DNA of 64,000 nt from Auanema rhodensis (GCA_964057225.1 OZ059899.1:14206501-14270500); one strand, 5' to 3'; shown: positions 49,275 to 59,733, numbered from the stretch's first letter. Notes: generated by a model from the letters alone, not told the origin. Numbers and translations are program-made.

Positions 49275-49535
49275 AAAGAAAACTGCTGGTAGTATGAATG
49301 TGGCAAAGCCCGAAGAACATCAGGAACATCGTACTCGCATATCTTCAATGAATCAACTGATTGAAAATGAGAAAAGGCTGAACAATGATGATGAGAAATG
49401 AGAAAAGAAAAAAGAAAATTATGTGAAAAAAGAGATTCAGAGAGATATATGGAGAGAAATACAAGAGCAATACAGAGAGAGAGGTAGACAGCTTGATGAG
49501 AAGGAAAACTTCATCTTCGAGCTTGAACAGATATG
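49275..49535 (+). pseudogene. Coiled-coil-like frame broken by in-frame TGA codons
   Basis: After an acceptor TTTTTGCTCCAG the frame reads KKTAGSMNVAKPEEHQEHRT, RISSMNQLIENEKRLNNDDE, Lys, then TGA (49399). The same frame continues with a charged, coiled-coil-like stretch (VKKEIQRDIWREIQEQYRER, QLDEKENFIFELEQI) to a second TGA (49533). A shifted frame then gives MSEREVEWKDDNKQVDSKSS. This could be a natural terminal exon ending at the first TGA followed by coincidental GA-rich coding texture, or a decayed gene. GA-rich DNA readily mimics coiled coils. Confidence 0.28.
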
Positions 49536-49652
49536 AGTGAGAGAGAAGTTGAATGGAAAGATGATAACAAGCAGGTGGACAGCAAGTCTTCTGGTCAGAC
49601 CGAAGAGAGAGCATGTCCAAGCAGATTCATCCGTTAAATCTGCCAACTGCAT

Positions 49653-51487
49653 CTTTGTTCCTCAAGTTCTGCTTCAGTTTCCCATCCTTTTCCCTTTCTC
49701 TCTCACTCCCCTTTTCTACTTGTTCACTCTAATGCTTCTGAGCTTTACTATCACTCTCACTTACATTCTCTCATCGTCATCTTCTTCTCTTTTACTTGAA
49801 GGCTTCTTCCCAGCGCCCTAACAGCTATCTCTCTATTCCACCCCTTACCCTCTCCCCACCCATCCTTGCCTCTTCACAATGCCTCAGACAAACTACTTGG
49901 TCGTTGAAAAGAAAAGGAACAGAATGAAAAGTAGAAGAAGGGAGGAGCAACACAGCAGACGAAGACAATAATTGATTGTCGCAGCTGCATTAGCTATTAT
50001 CTAACAGCTTTTTCTCCTTCGTCTCTGTCTTCTCTTCGTTTCTTCTGTCTTCTTCATGTTCTTCTTATCCTTTGACGACCGTCAACCTTCCCATCATCAT
50101 CGTCATCAACACAGTTACCATAACTAGCCATTCTCAGTGCTTTGCTCTTCTCAATGCCTCTTTCTACTTACTCTTTCACCTAACCCTGTCTGCATCATGT
50201 ACGTCTTCGCCCCCTCTTCCTTACCTCACCAAAGAACATGGTTGTCCCTGCTTGTGTCGATTTCCATCTTCACATTGTAGCGTCGTAGGGAAGGTGTTAC
50301 CCTCATGTTTGACGTTGTCATCGTCTCATCTCATCATCATTGCTATTCTGAGACATGTAGCACATATCTCCTTCTCTTTCATCCTCTTCCTCGTTCTATC
50401 TCTCCATCGCATGCCTTCTGGGGACAGAAGCAGAGGCATATGTGTATGATGAATATGATGTTTCATCTGAATGCTTTTTCCTGCTTCACCTCCCTACTAC
50501 ATTTACTTTCGTGTCTGTTGCCTCAGTCTCGATGATGATCACAGACGAACTTCGTTTCAATTCCATTCTTCTCTCATCTTCACCTCCTTTCATTCTTCGT
50601 CTTCTCCCTTACCCTCCAATCTGCCTTTCTTTTTCTCCGTCCGATCGTGCCATAGTTTTCTTCATTTCTTTGACTCACGCCGAATACATCATTCGCCTTT
50701 TCCAGATATTTTCTTCATCCTTCTTCTGTCATTTTTCTCATTTACATGTGTTTTCAGTCTTCTGCACAATCTCCTATCTCGACCACCTCACCCACTACTC
50801 TACTATACCCGTCCTTCCTCCATCTTCCTTCCCGTTCTTCCTCCTGTTAGCCTCCCCCCCATTCTCCTCGCACCCTCTTCCCCCCACATCATCCTCAATA
50901 GCATCCAGATATCCTGTCATATTAATTTTGAAAATGACAAAAAGAAAATGTCTTCAACTGGCCATCTCAGCTATAACTACCCCTCGCAGGCTTCATCTTC
51001 TCACCCCCACACCCTACAACACCCTATTGCACCCTCTCGTACTCAACCTCTCCTCGCAGCCCTACATCAGTTACCCTCAGGCTTTATTTACTCTTCGTAC
51101 AACATACTATTTCATGTCCTGTCAGCCGTTTTTTTCTCCACAAATTAAATATATATTGATTGAATTTTTTTTAAATATTATTGCAAAAATAACACATCAA
51201 AACTTAGTAATCCATCTAATTTATGAGTATTGTTTTTTCCCTCCTTTTCTCACCCGTCTCTTTCTCTTCTGCGGATCTCTCGCCTTTTCGCAGCCCATAA
51301 TAACTATTGTTCCAAAATTTTTAATTAAAAAATCATATAATTTACTAATATAATTGTTAATAAATTATATTTACCTAGTATTTGTCCTTTTTTACCTGTT
51401 TTGTTTATCAAACTCAAGCAAAAACCAAAAAAGTTATTGAGCTCTTGAGCTCTTGAGCTCATTCAAATCTTGCTCTAGCCCAAGTCC

Positions 51488-51490
<3 letters not shown>
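49653..51490. other. Pyrimidine-rich stretch, no gene supported
   Basis: The plus strand is almost all C and T over long runs. Because stop codons need purines, overlapping open frames up to about 300 codons (50442-51353, 50471-51148) arise. Their products are Ser/Leu/Pro/Phe-rich in every frame, and no splice or domain evidence supports them. Confidence 0.6.

Positions 51491-51541
<51 letters not shown>
51491..51541 (+). repeat. (CT)n microsatellite
   Basis: About 25 CT units after a short AGCTCTTG direct repeat. Confidence 0.97.
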
Positions 51542-51543
<2 letters not shown>

Positions 51544-52133
51544 ATTTATTTATTTTTCTCTTTTACTACTATCTATGTGCCTAGAATGACAATGATTTGA
51601 CTGAATAAAATTATCAAAAAAAAAACATTTTCTTTCAAAGAAAAAAAAAGTCAAAATCATTCTATCACATACATATTGAAATAAAGAAAGCTCTTCTTAT
51701 TCATGTTTCAACAACAATAAGGTTTTTATTGTTAAAAACTTCTTTAAAGCATAATCCATCTGATGGGGTAATATGATTCGATCATCATTTGACATCACCC
51801 ACATCTCATTATGATGTATTATCTCTTTTTAATTTATTACATTGTATTTTTCTTTTCTTTTCGTTGCAAAAAAAAAGTTTTTTTTCTTGAAACAAGAGAA
51901 ATAAACGTTTTTCTTTGTTACTTTATCTTTCTCTTCGTTTTTTTTCTAAAAATTTATCAAATATCAGCACTTATGTAAGAGGAACCCTACTCCCTGCCCT
52001 GATGTCTGCCAGCCACCACCCCCCTTACAACTACACGAGCATTTTCTTTGTTTTAAGTATGAATGTCAAGTGAAATTGAAATTTCTCTTCTCTGACCCTA
52101 CTTCTCTACTACTTTCTCTCTGTCTTTTTGTTT

Positions 52134-52170
<37 letters not shown>

Positions 52171-52324
52171 TTTATCCTTGCTTTGCCCATATGTCCAGAG
52201 GTTCAAGTTCATAAGGATTCGTAACGCTTTCTTCGAACAAGTTTTCAGAAAGAATTTTCATATTCATGACCAATTGATACTTAGCAAACTACAAGTCATG
52301 TATTGAACTTTTGTCTTTATGCAG

Positions 52325-52402
52325 GAGCAAGCAGAAAAAATATCTTTTCTTCGGTGTCAACTCTGCTGCTCCAAAAGCTTCGAAAAATATGAAAAAATAT
52401 AA
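52325..52402 (+). CDS. Possible short terminal exon
   Basis: A strong acceptor (TTTTGTCTTTATGCAG) precedes 25 codons (EQAEKISFLRCQLCCSKSFE, KYEKI) and TAA. The two other frames from the same acceptor are also open and protein-like (one continues KKYLFFGVNSAAPKASKNMK), so an exon here is plausible but the frame is not fixed. Confidence 0.25.
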   Translation, partial: EQAEKISFLRCQLCCSKSFEKYEKI

Positions 52403-53254
52403 ACGAGGAAGTAATATCTTATGGCTCTCTCTATCTCTCTCTATCTCTCTCTTTTCTCTCTCCCTCTCTCTCTCTCTCTATCTGATTACCTCTGTGTGTT
52501 ATGAACTAAGTGCTTAACTATAATACAAGAATAGTTCATACATGACCACAAGGCCATACTGATTAGCTGTATAAGCTCTATTTCTTAGATCAATATAAGA
52601 GGTGGAAGGGGTGGGGAGGGTGGTAGAAGAAACTAAAAATAGGAAACATGCAAAGCAAAATAGCAGAATACTTTGCAGCCTCGTCTCTATACATAGCCAC
52701 TTAGATATATAGAGCAGCCGTGAGTGCATGAGATATCATATCTCTTGAAGTGACAAGAGTTAAACAAGTGAAAAGAAGCCGCAAAAAAGCTGAGAAAAAG
52801 TTAATTAGTAAAAAAAAAACATTTTTTTTTTGTTTTAAAGTTTCATTACGTCCTTTTATACTTTTTATCTAATTTGAAAAATTGTGGAGGTGGCGCTTCT
52901 TTTAATTATTTAATTAGAAAACTAAGCAACACAGGAAACTTCACTACTATACGTTTCTTGAAAAAGAAGAGACAAAAGAAAATAAACAACAACCTTTTTT
53001 CCATAATTATTTCCTCTCCATTCAACTACTTTGTATAAGATTTGCCTTTTTTCGTCTATTCTCTTATCGATACAATGAATTTTCTTAACTTTTTTCATTG
53101 ATACTCTTGAAATTATTCTAGAAAATGCTTATATTTGACAAAAAAATTTAATGTTTTTGGAAAAAAAACATCAGAAACTGAGATGGCTAGTTTGAGTTAC
53201 TTTCCTTTCCATATTGCACATTACCTTTTTTACTTTTTTCACTTTACCTATCTG

Positions 53255-53262
<8 letters not shown>

Positions 53263-53304
<42 letters not shown>
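53263..53304 (+). repeat. (CT)n microsatellite
   Basis: About 20 CT units. Confidence 0.97.
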
Positions 53305-53308
<4 letters not shown>

Positions 53309-53562
53309 CCTTTCCCTTCTTACTTGTTCTTAATTTATACTTACCAACTTACCTTTCATATTAACCACTTTCGAGACCTTACTTGATGACAAGTATTGAC
53401 TTCTGATTCTCACATCCATTGTTCTTGTCTTCGTATTGGATTTATCGTGCATTTTCAACCAACTTTTCTCTTTACACGTCAGCTCTTCAACTCGACGTCA
53501 TCTCTTCGAATGTCTCGACGACATGGTTTGACGACGTTTGCTACATCTGACGGATAAGTTGT

Positions 53563-53823
53563 GTGGCAGCGACAACAACGACGACGACGGCAGCGACGTG
53601 GTGGGACTCGTTAACGCTGACACAACGACAGCAACGAGTAACCCTTCCAAGAATTGTAGAGCAGTGCCTTCGTGTGGGGTGTCCACACGACTTCTCTACT
53701 TCACCTTTCTCAGTCCATTTCTCTCGCTTTTCTTCAATCTCTCTGTCAACCTTTTCGTCAGGCGACAATAGCTCTACGACATCTGGAGCAGCACAACATC
53801 CCAACGTCTTATTCCATTACTAG
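53563..53823 (+). CDS. Threonine-rich open frame before the 53824 exon, uncertain
   Basis: A frame of about 87 codons starts in ACA/ACG triplets (poly-Thr) and contains WWDSLTLTQRQQRVTLPRIV, EQCLRVGCPHDF and a Ser-rich tail. It is in the same frame as the exon at 53824, separated from it only by a TAG that may be the acceptor of that exon. Other frames and the minus strand are also open across this GC-richer patch. It may be an intron-proximal coincidence or part of the same gene. Confidence 0.25.
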   Translation: MAATTTTTTAATWWDSLTLTQRQQRVTLPRIVEQCLRVGCPHDFSTSPFSVHFSRFSSISLSTFSSGDNSSTTSGAAQHPNVLFHY

Positions 53824-54036
53824 CCAATATATTCTGAAATGGCAACGCCAATGCTACCAACTTCGACGATGACGACGACAACGACGACAGCCGCGACAGC
53901 GGCTGCCAAAAGAAAACCGTCGACAACTTCGACGCTGTCACCTCTTGGTAGACAGCAGCCGAAGCTTTCAATGGTTTCACAGCTTCCAAGAATGTCTCGC
54001 CACAACCACCAGATACTTAGTCCACAAACCTTAGCC
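53824..54036 (+). CDS. Candidate internal exon, Thr/Ala- and Ser/Pro-rich
   Basis: An acceptor (TCTTATTCCATTACTAG) and a consensus donor (GCC|GTGAGT) bound 71 codons in phase 0. The exon opens PIYSEMATPMLPTSTM, runs through poly-Thr and AATAAAKRKPSTTSTLSPLG, then RQQPKLSMVSQLPRMSRHNH and QILSPQTLA. It looks like a disordered, basic linker of an intracellular protein. The phase-0 end does not fit the next candidate exon at 55070, so another exon must lie between them or the two belong to different genes. Confidence 0.42.
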
Positions 54037-54533
54037 GTGAGTTAATTTTAAACCAAAAATATAGTATTAATATCATATAATCTGATTAAATTAATGTAAT
54101 TCAAACACATAAACTACTTTTTAAATTAATTGAGTGAAATGGCCAGTTTATATTTTCAAAATACACATAGTTACATGTTCAAATTCAAGCATTTCAAAGC
54201 TTCTACAACTTGACTATATGTGGTTAACGCTCAGTAATTCGGTCTTCTCTACAGGCTATTCAGAAACTCTTTTTTTTCTTTTTTTTTGTTGCGAAAAAGG
54301 TCGAAAACAAGAACAAAAGCTATTTTTATTCTTGTTTTTAATATATTTATCTTGTATTGGTCAATAATTTTATAATAAATATATTTATTTATTTCAAACA
54401 AATAAACAAATATATAATTATAAATTCATTTTGTATATTATACCGTATATTAACTATATTATATAGCTAACATTTGATTGATATCTACACATATTCTAAT
54501 TTGTAAATATTAACTAACTTTATGCTAATTTTT

Positions 54534-54607
54534 TACGTGAAAATTCACGTACATCAGTGTAATTTTCATTTTATTTACTGTATGAATGATGTATGTGAAC
54601 GGTTGTT
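54534..54607 (+). promoter_or_regulatory. ACGT/CGGTTG module, copy F
   Basis: TTTACGTGAAAATTCACGTA is a near-perfect palindrome with ACGT 65 and 53 bp before CGGTTG at 54600, which is preceded by GTGAA. It lies in a candidate intron of the plus-strand gene. Confidence 0.55.
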
Positions 54608-54907
54608 TATCATATTTAATCTATTTATTCAATATAACTATATTCTCTTCTTATATTCAAATCATTCTTCAGAATATAGTATACTGATAAGTATGCTCAG
54701 GTTTTAAAAGCTTTAAACTTGGTTTTTGTTCCAATTCACACTCTATTCTCAATATACTTTGATATTCATTTTCTTATGTAAAATTAATTGCATTTTATTG
54801 CAGTTGGAGTTGAAAATTGAATTTTGGCAACTTTATCAGCATTTTCTCCAACTTAACCCATTGCATCCCCCCACTCTCCGCCTCTTCCTCTTCTCATAAT
54901 CTAACCT

Positions 54908-55031
54908 CTGAAGCTAAAGCCACGATATGACACTTTTTGTGTTGAATATGAGTGGAAGCTCATAAATAGTGCAGAGGGCTCACAAGGGGCAACAGATATG
55001 TGTAAATTCTTAAGAAGTTTCGGGATTCATG
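54908..55031 (+). CDS. Possible exon between 54036 and 55070
   Basis: After CCTCTGAAG (preceded by a C/T-rich tract) a frame reads LKPRYDTFCVEYEWKLINSA, EGSQGATDMCKFLRSFGI. It could supply the exon missing between phase-0 and phase-1 neighbours, but no good donor in the right phase was found. Confidence 0.22.
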
Positions 55032-55069
55032 CTTAAGCTGTTTCATCGTCTTGATCGTGATGCTTTCAG

Positions 55070-55280
55070 AAAGTCGTCGAACTCATGCCAAGCTGACGAG
55101 TTCCTCATCATTAGGTCATCAAGTAGAAACAACACCATTATCATCATTTTCATCATCTGATTATAACGATGATGCAGACGATGTCGATGTTGCAACATTA
55201 TCCTCTTGGCAACATATTGACGACGAGAATGTCAATGTTGATGACGCAAATGATAATGATGATGATGATGAAGTTGAAGA
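55070..55280 (+). CDS. Candidate acidic exon of the plus-strand gene
   Basis: Acceptor GATGCTTTCAG and donor GA|GTAAGG bound a 211-bp exon: SRRTHAKLTSSSSLGHQVET, a serine-rich stretch, YNDDADDVDVATLSSWQHID and a strongly acidic end (DDDDEVE). The donor phase (two bases) matches the single base leading the next exon after a compact 80-bp intron with an ATTTCAG acceptor. This pair of junctions is among the best in the window. The Ser-rich then acidic composition indicates a disordered segment before a folded region. Confidence 0.55.
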
Positions 55281-55360
55281 GTAAGGGCATAGTTAATACT
55301 TGAAGGATGTACATTGAATGATGATGAGTGACGTTGTGTTCCTTATTTTCGTCATTTCAG

Positions 55361-55421
55361 CTTACTAGATTATACATTCGCATGTGTACGGTCAGGGTAT
55401 TTTCTTCATCAGCATCATGAG
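55361..55421 (+). CDS. Candidate 61-bp exon of the plus-strand gene
   Basis: It completes the Asp codon from the exon before and reads LLDYTFACVRSGYFLHQHHE, ending GAG|GTACTG in phase 0. Acceptor is TCGTCATTTCAG. The next candidate exon also enters in phase 0. The sequence looks like the start of a folded domain; no family was recognised. Confidence 0.52.
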
Positions 55422-55944
55422 GTACTGAGTCATGTTGCAACATGTTGAATTGAAAATTGATCTAATTCATAGTTAACATCCCAGTTAACATCACGAAAAA
55501 CACATTATATGGTGAAGCTTTGATGACGATGATGTCATGATGCATCAACATTCCATTGTATGAATATCACAAGAATTTATCAATTAGCTTATGCTTGTAT
55601 GTTTCTTCTTTTGGAAAAATAAAGATTGTAAAAAGCGATTAATGACATATGTGTCATGTATATGTGGACTGCATATTCCGTTTGAAGATGGAGCATTGCT
55701 ACATCTCGAGTACTCACACCTTTTGAGCGAAACCTAGCAACGACAGCCGCAATGACGATAGAATACGAAAAAAATTTATGAAAAGTGCATGAAATGAAAG
55801 AGGTTCAGAGAAAAGGTGATACATCTAACAATCTCTTCATTATTCTTATTCTCTTTATATATTCCCCCCTCTTTATCTCCCTCCCTCTCTCTTTCTCTCT
55901 CATCCTCACACTATACTTTCTCTCTTCCTCTTCTTTTTCTATAG

Positions 55945-56155
55945 TCTATCTACAATGACTATATATCTAAGAGAACGAGATGTACTGGATGCAGATTCGT
56001 CTGCCTTTTGGATTATAAGCCATCAGATTCATCTTCACGACACGCTCAAGAATCAGATCTACATGCATTCGTGTCACTGAGATTGCAATTTTTGGCTCAG
56101 AAAATCTGTAACATTGCTCTCTCTAAGCATTCGCAACCTGATCCGGCAGAATCAA
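55945..56155 (+). CDS. Candidate exon of the plus-strand gene
   Basis: A strong acceptor (CTTCTTTTTCTATAG) and donor A|GTGAGC bound 70 codons and one base: SIYNDYISKRTRCTGCRFVC, LLDYKPSDSSSRHAQESDLH, AFVSLRLQFLAQKICNIALS, KHSQPDPAES. The last third looks like an amphipathic helix. Together with the two previous exons it gives about 160 in-phase codons with consensus sites at every junction. No domain was recognised. Confidence 0.55.
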
Positions 56156-56356
56156 GTGAGCATTATCAGCTCTATCATCATCCTTTATAAATTTCAACTG
56201 GTCTACTGAAAAACTAACTATATATTCTTAATTTTCTTAATTATATACATATATTCAACTGATATAACACATATAGTTTGAAAAAAATTATAGTAGATGA
56301 TAGAGTCTAGCTCATAATGATTTTGAATCGAGCTCTTCTGACTGCTACCCGATCAG

Positions 56357-56634
56357 TAGACTGTACATCCAGTGTATCTTCGTCTTCTTCAACTTTTTCA
56401 TCCCCTACTCATCAACCATCTGCTAATGGTATTTATTCCAAAAATCGTCTACCATCCCTACAACATCATCAGATGTCGTTTGATCATCAGTTCTTAACTG
56501 ATCGATACAGTAATCCGCCACAGCCAATAGTTGCACGGCCAGACAGTCCTGGTCTGCTTCGTACACTTAGCCGCAAAGGGTCCGATGCTACCAAGAGGCT
56601 AGCACGTAAAATTCCCTCTAAAGAATTTGCTAAG
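56357..56634 (+). CDS. Candidate Ser-rich and basic exon of the plus-strand gene
   Basis: With the leftover A of the preceding exon this reads IDCTSSVSSSSSTFSSPTHQ, PSANGIYSKNRLPSLQHHQM, VARPDSPGLLRTLSRKGSDA and TKRLARKIPSKEFAK, ending at an ideal donor AAG|GTAAAG. The acceptor (CGATCAG) is phase-correct but weak; an alternative at TCTAG (56310) would be phase 0. The basic end with SRKGS-type sites suggests a regulatory, phosphorylatable region. Codon texture is strong along its whole length. Confidence 0.55.
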
Positions 56635-56751
56635 GTAAAGTTCATTTACAGCATTTACAGCATTTTCGTGCAATTTTTTAAAATTTCATTCTCACATTCG
56701 AAATCGAGTATCCTGTCCGAGTAATTCACTCCATTTTTCGTGTTTTTATAG

Positions 56752-56782
56752 AGAGAAAAAAGAAAGAAAACGAATATGGAAG
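56752..56782 (+). CDS. Candidate micro-exon, basic
   Basis: A strong acceptor (CCATTTTTCGTGTTTTTATAG) is followed by REKRKKTNME and donor G|GTGGGG, phase-compatible on both sides. If the donor is not used, the frame runs on (GGEQFINIL) to TAA at 56809 and would be an alternative C-terminus. Confidence 0.4.
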
Positions 56783-57078
56783 GTGGGGAGCAGTTTATAA
56801 ACATTCTTTAAAATCTTGTGAACTTGGAGCATGTTCCGGTTCAGTCTATAATACCGCATATTTCTGGTCATTCCCATCAACCTTCATTCTCTTTTATACT
56901 TTTTTTCTCACGATTTCTAACGAAACTACATTGGTCGTATTCTCTTGTTCGTCTTTGTCTCTTCTTCTTTCTATGCTTTTATGCTCAACCTCTTGTTCAT
57001 TTCCTAGGCTTGTAACCTTTTACAGCATTTTCAATCTTTTTCTCTCTCCCTCTCTCTCTCTCTCTCTCACACACACAG

Positions 57079-57170
57079 GGTGTAATTTGCGCTTGATGAT
57101 TCAATCTTATATAACCTTACGCTTCACAAACCTTTTTGATACTTACCAAATTACTTCCGAAACTTCATTG
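57079..57170 (+). CDS. Candidate exon of the plus-strand gene
   Basis: Acceptor CTCACACACACAG and donor TTG|GTATGC bound GCNLRLMIQSYITLRFTNLF, DTYQITSETSL. The two leading G residues complete the codon left by the micro-exon. Texture suggests beta-strand-rich folded protein. Confidence 0.4.
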
Positions 57171-57396
57171 GTATGCTACAAATAGAAGAAATTCATATAT
57201 TCTATATTTGAGAGTATATAACTATGTGTTTATATGTTCATTCTTCTTCTTCATCTTTTTCATTTTACTCTCTATTATCAAATTTTTGATTAAGAAAAAG
57301 TTTTTCTGTTTATTTTGGTCCTACGCGGATTGATCTTATACTTCTCATTTTGTGTTATAAATCACGGCTCTCACTCTTACATTGGAAGAAACTCAG

Positions 57397-57633
57397 GCAT
57401 ATGTATGTGCATTCAACGGCCTCCTGGCTGCACTCAAACAATCCAAACCCCCCCCCCCTCTTCCATCAACACGACCACCACACCACTCTCTTCCCTCCAT
57501 TTATCCCCCTTCTCTCTCTACCCACATCACAGCAGCCAGTGTCTGCCAGCAGCAACATATCATTGGAAATTCCTTAAATGAGACATTTCTAGATGATGAT
57601 ACTGCCATCACGAATCGCGAATATGTCTTGTGA
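57397..57633 (+). CDS. Candidate proline-rich exon or C-terminus
   Basis: From CTCAG (57396) the frame enters in phase 0: AYVCAFNGLLAALKQSK, a proline-rich tract encoded by a C run, HITAASVCQQQHIIGNSLNE and TFLDDDTAITNREYVL, then TGA. A donor in TT|GTGATC could splice to the acceptor at 58026. The same frame continues after the TGA with coding-like sequence (see findings). The C run of eleven bases is a likely place for length errors, so frame continuity is uncertain. Confidence 0.35.
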   Translation, partial: AYVCAFNGLLAALKQSKPPPPLPSTRPPHHSLPSIYPPSLSTHITAASVCQQQHIIGNSLNETFLDDDTAITNREYVL

Positions 57634-58432
57634 TCGAGATTCGGGGCGTCAGCAGCTTGTGCTGAAGCTGGTGTACGTTGCGGTCACTGTTGTTGTGCTT
57701 TAAGATATTTCTGGGAACATGACGGGATTTCACGTGTCTATCCAACTTTAAAACTTGATAAACTTGAAAAATATGAGTATTCTCATAGGTTATGGTAAAT
57801 GACAATAATATAAGAAGATTCATCATATAATGCTATCACTTGGAATAGTTTTCATTCAAAATCAAAATGAAAACATCTTGACTGATATGAAAATAAGTTC
57901 TACTGAAATACACATGAGAAATGTTGCATAATATTACCTAAAAATAGTATGTATATATAGCATAGTTAGACATATAGTAATGGATTTAACCACATAGTAT
58001 CATTGTCAAAAGGTTTTTCCTTCCAGAAAGCCTCAAGCAGCCAATTATTTTTTTTATGCCAAATAGAGTTTATTTGGTCAACAGATGCCGTATATTTTTC
58101 TTTTTTTTTTGAGCTTTTTTTCATTTTCACAACTAATTTTTCTTTTCGTTTCCAAATTTTTATTATTATTTTCTATTTTTCGATGAAAGAAAAAATGAAA
58201 TCGCGAAAGCTCGTCAGAGAGCAAGCGAGTGCTTCTCTTCCTTGTCTCCGTATCGATGTCCGGAAGTTTCAATATCTCCAAGCTAAATCATTAAGACATA
58301 CAGAATTTTTTTCCTAAAATAAATAATAACATTTTGGGCTTTCAATCGCAAAGTTTTGTGAATGAAATTCTTTTTTTTCTCTCTTTCTCTCCCTCTATCT
58401 TTCTCATTTCGTTGGATTTTGCTTCTGGACAG

Positions 58433-58492
58433 GGACAATTGACTAAGACCAGCTTTTTGGACTGTTGCCAATTACGGCGGAAAAAAAGATGA
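58433..58492 (+). CDS. Possible short terminal exon with Cys-Cys and basic tail
   Basis: After acceptor TTTTGCTTCTGGACAG the frame reads GQLTKTSFLDCCQLRRKKR and TGA. The adjacent cysteines and basic tail recall a lipidated C-terminus. It is phase 0 and could be an alternative end for the 57397 exon via TAT|GTCTTG. Short, so weak alone. Confidence 0.28.
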   Translation, partial: GQLTKTSFLDCCQLRRKKR

Positions 58493-58878
58493 CAAGCTTT
58501 TGCAAAACTTCTGCTTCAACACTACATGCTATAGATGATATTTGCTATTCTTTCAAAAATATTCTCATTACATATATATAAGATATTATATGTTATAATC
58601 ATTAACACTAACTATATTAATGGAAACAGAATGTATTTTGAAAGTTTCAAAGCATGAATAACAAGACGTGTGGACGTAATCTAAACACGACATGCTGCTA
58701 CAGCTTATGGCTCTTGATGCAGATATGATTTCATAATTATCAAGACACACAGACACACAGATTCAGTTCAAAGTTTCCTTAAGCAATTACTTCCTAAAAA
58801 GCTATTTTAGTAGATTTCGAGAATTTTCTTTCATCAAGTTTCTAGCTAACACTCTATTCCATCCCCTAATTCAGTCGA

Positions 58879-58879
<1 letters not shown>

Positions 58880-58911
<32 letters not shown>
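58880..58911 (+). repeat. (CT)n microsatellite
   Basis: About 15 CT units. Confidence 0.96.
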
Positions 58912-58912
<1 letters not shown>

Positions 58913-59446
58913 AATTGCTTTCAAAGGATAACAAGTGATAATGCTTCTATTCTTTATACTCTCTCTCTCTCTACGGCATCTTTCTCTTTTCTATTATGAT
59001 TTTTTCTCTGTTTTTTAATTCTCTTTTAGTTGTATTCTGATTGCTTACTCTTACCACTTCCTCAAGGCACTTACTCCTGATGATGACTCTTTACCAGTTT
59101 CATCCTCTCAATCTTATATGAAACTATAGCCTGGCTAACGCCTGATGACAATTCTGCCATCCGTGTGCGTTCATCCTTTGTCCCCTTTCTCCATCTCTCT
59201 GTTTTCTCATTACATGAGCCTATCTGCATCTCCTTTTCGTCTTCGGCTTCTTCTCGTTTTCTAGTTCGTCTGTCCAACATCTCTCCACCATCACCCCAGA
59301 ACCACATCCAGCTAGCTTGAAGCCTTTCTAAAAGAGTGTGGAAGAGACAGACATCCAGCCATCATAGATATACACTTTATCTACATGACTCACGAGATTT
59401 AGAGAAACAGAGAGCACAGTGAGACACACGTCGCCGGCAATTTCAG

Positions 59447-59568
59447 TCACCAGATTGCTTGTGGAGTGGTGCTCCTCCTCCTCCTCCTCCTCGTTTTGCC
59501 CTCCGGCAACAACGAGAGACGGATTCTCAAGTCCAACCTAAGAAAGCCGCAGCAACATTGGTGCTGCA
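59447..59568 (+). CDS. Candidate penultimate exon, proline-rich
   Basis: Acceptor GGCAATTTCAG is followed by SPDCLWSGAPPPPPPRFALR, QQRETDSQVQPKKAAATLVL and a donor CA|GTAACA. Six CCT codons give a polyproline run of the kind bound by SH3 or EVH1 domains. The two leftover bases match the single base leading the exon at 59734. Confidence 0.45.
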
Positions 59569-59733
59569 GTAACACAGCTAACAAACAAAAGCTTCATTGA
59601 GCTTACGCTTTCTTATCTGTTCCAACTTCCTGATCTCTTGCACCACCTACTGTATTCAGATCAACGTCAAGGTTCAGAACGATTGCCAAACGTTGATAAC
59701 ATAGTCTAATTCTATTTTTTTTCTATCAACCAG

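Noticed and set aside
50442-51353. Longest open frame (303 codons) with an overlapping 225-codon frame
   Set aside because: The DNA is almost pure pyrimidine, which removes stop codons. All frames give Ser/Leu/Pro/Phe-rich products, and there is no start context, splice site or domain support.
53578-53680. RIVEQC sequence resembling an insulin A chain
   Set aside because: The adjacent cysteines and the C-C spacing of insulin are missing, and no B-chain or signal peptide is present.
53541-53804. Minus-strand 87-codon frame opposite the Thr-rich frame
   Set aside because: It has an ATG but no splice support, and the plus strand offers a consensus donor nearby. It cannot be excluded outright.
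58078-58281. Plus and minus frames that both look protein-like
   Set aside because: With both strands open and no decisive splice sites, neither could be called.
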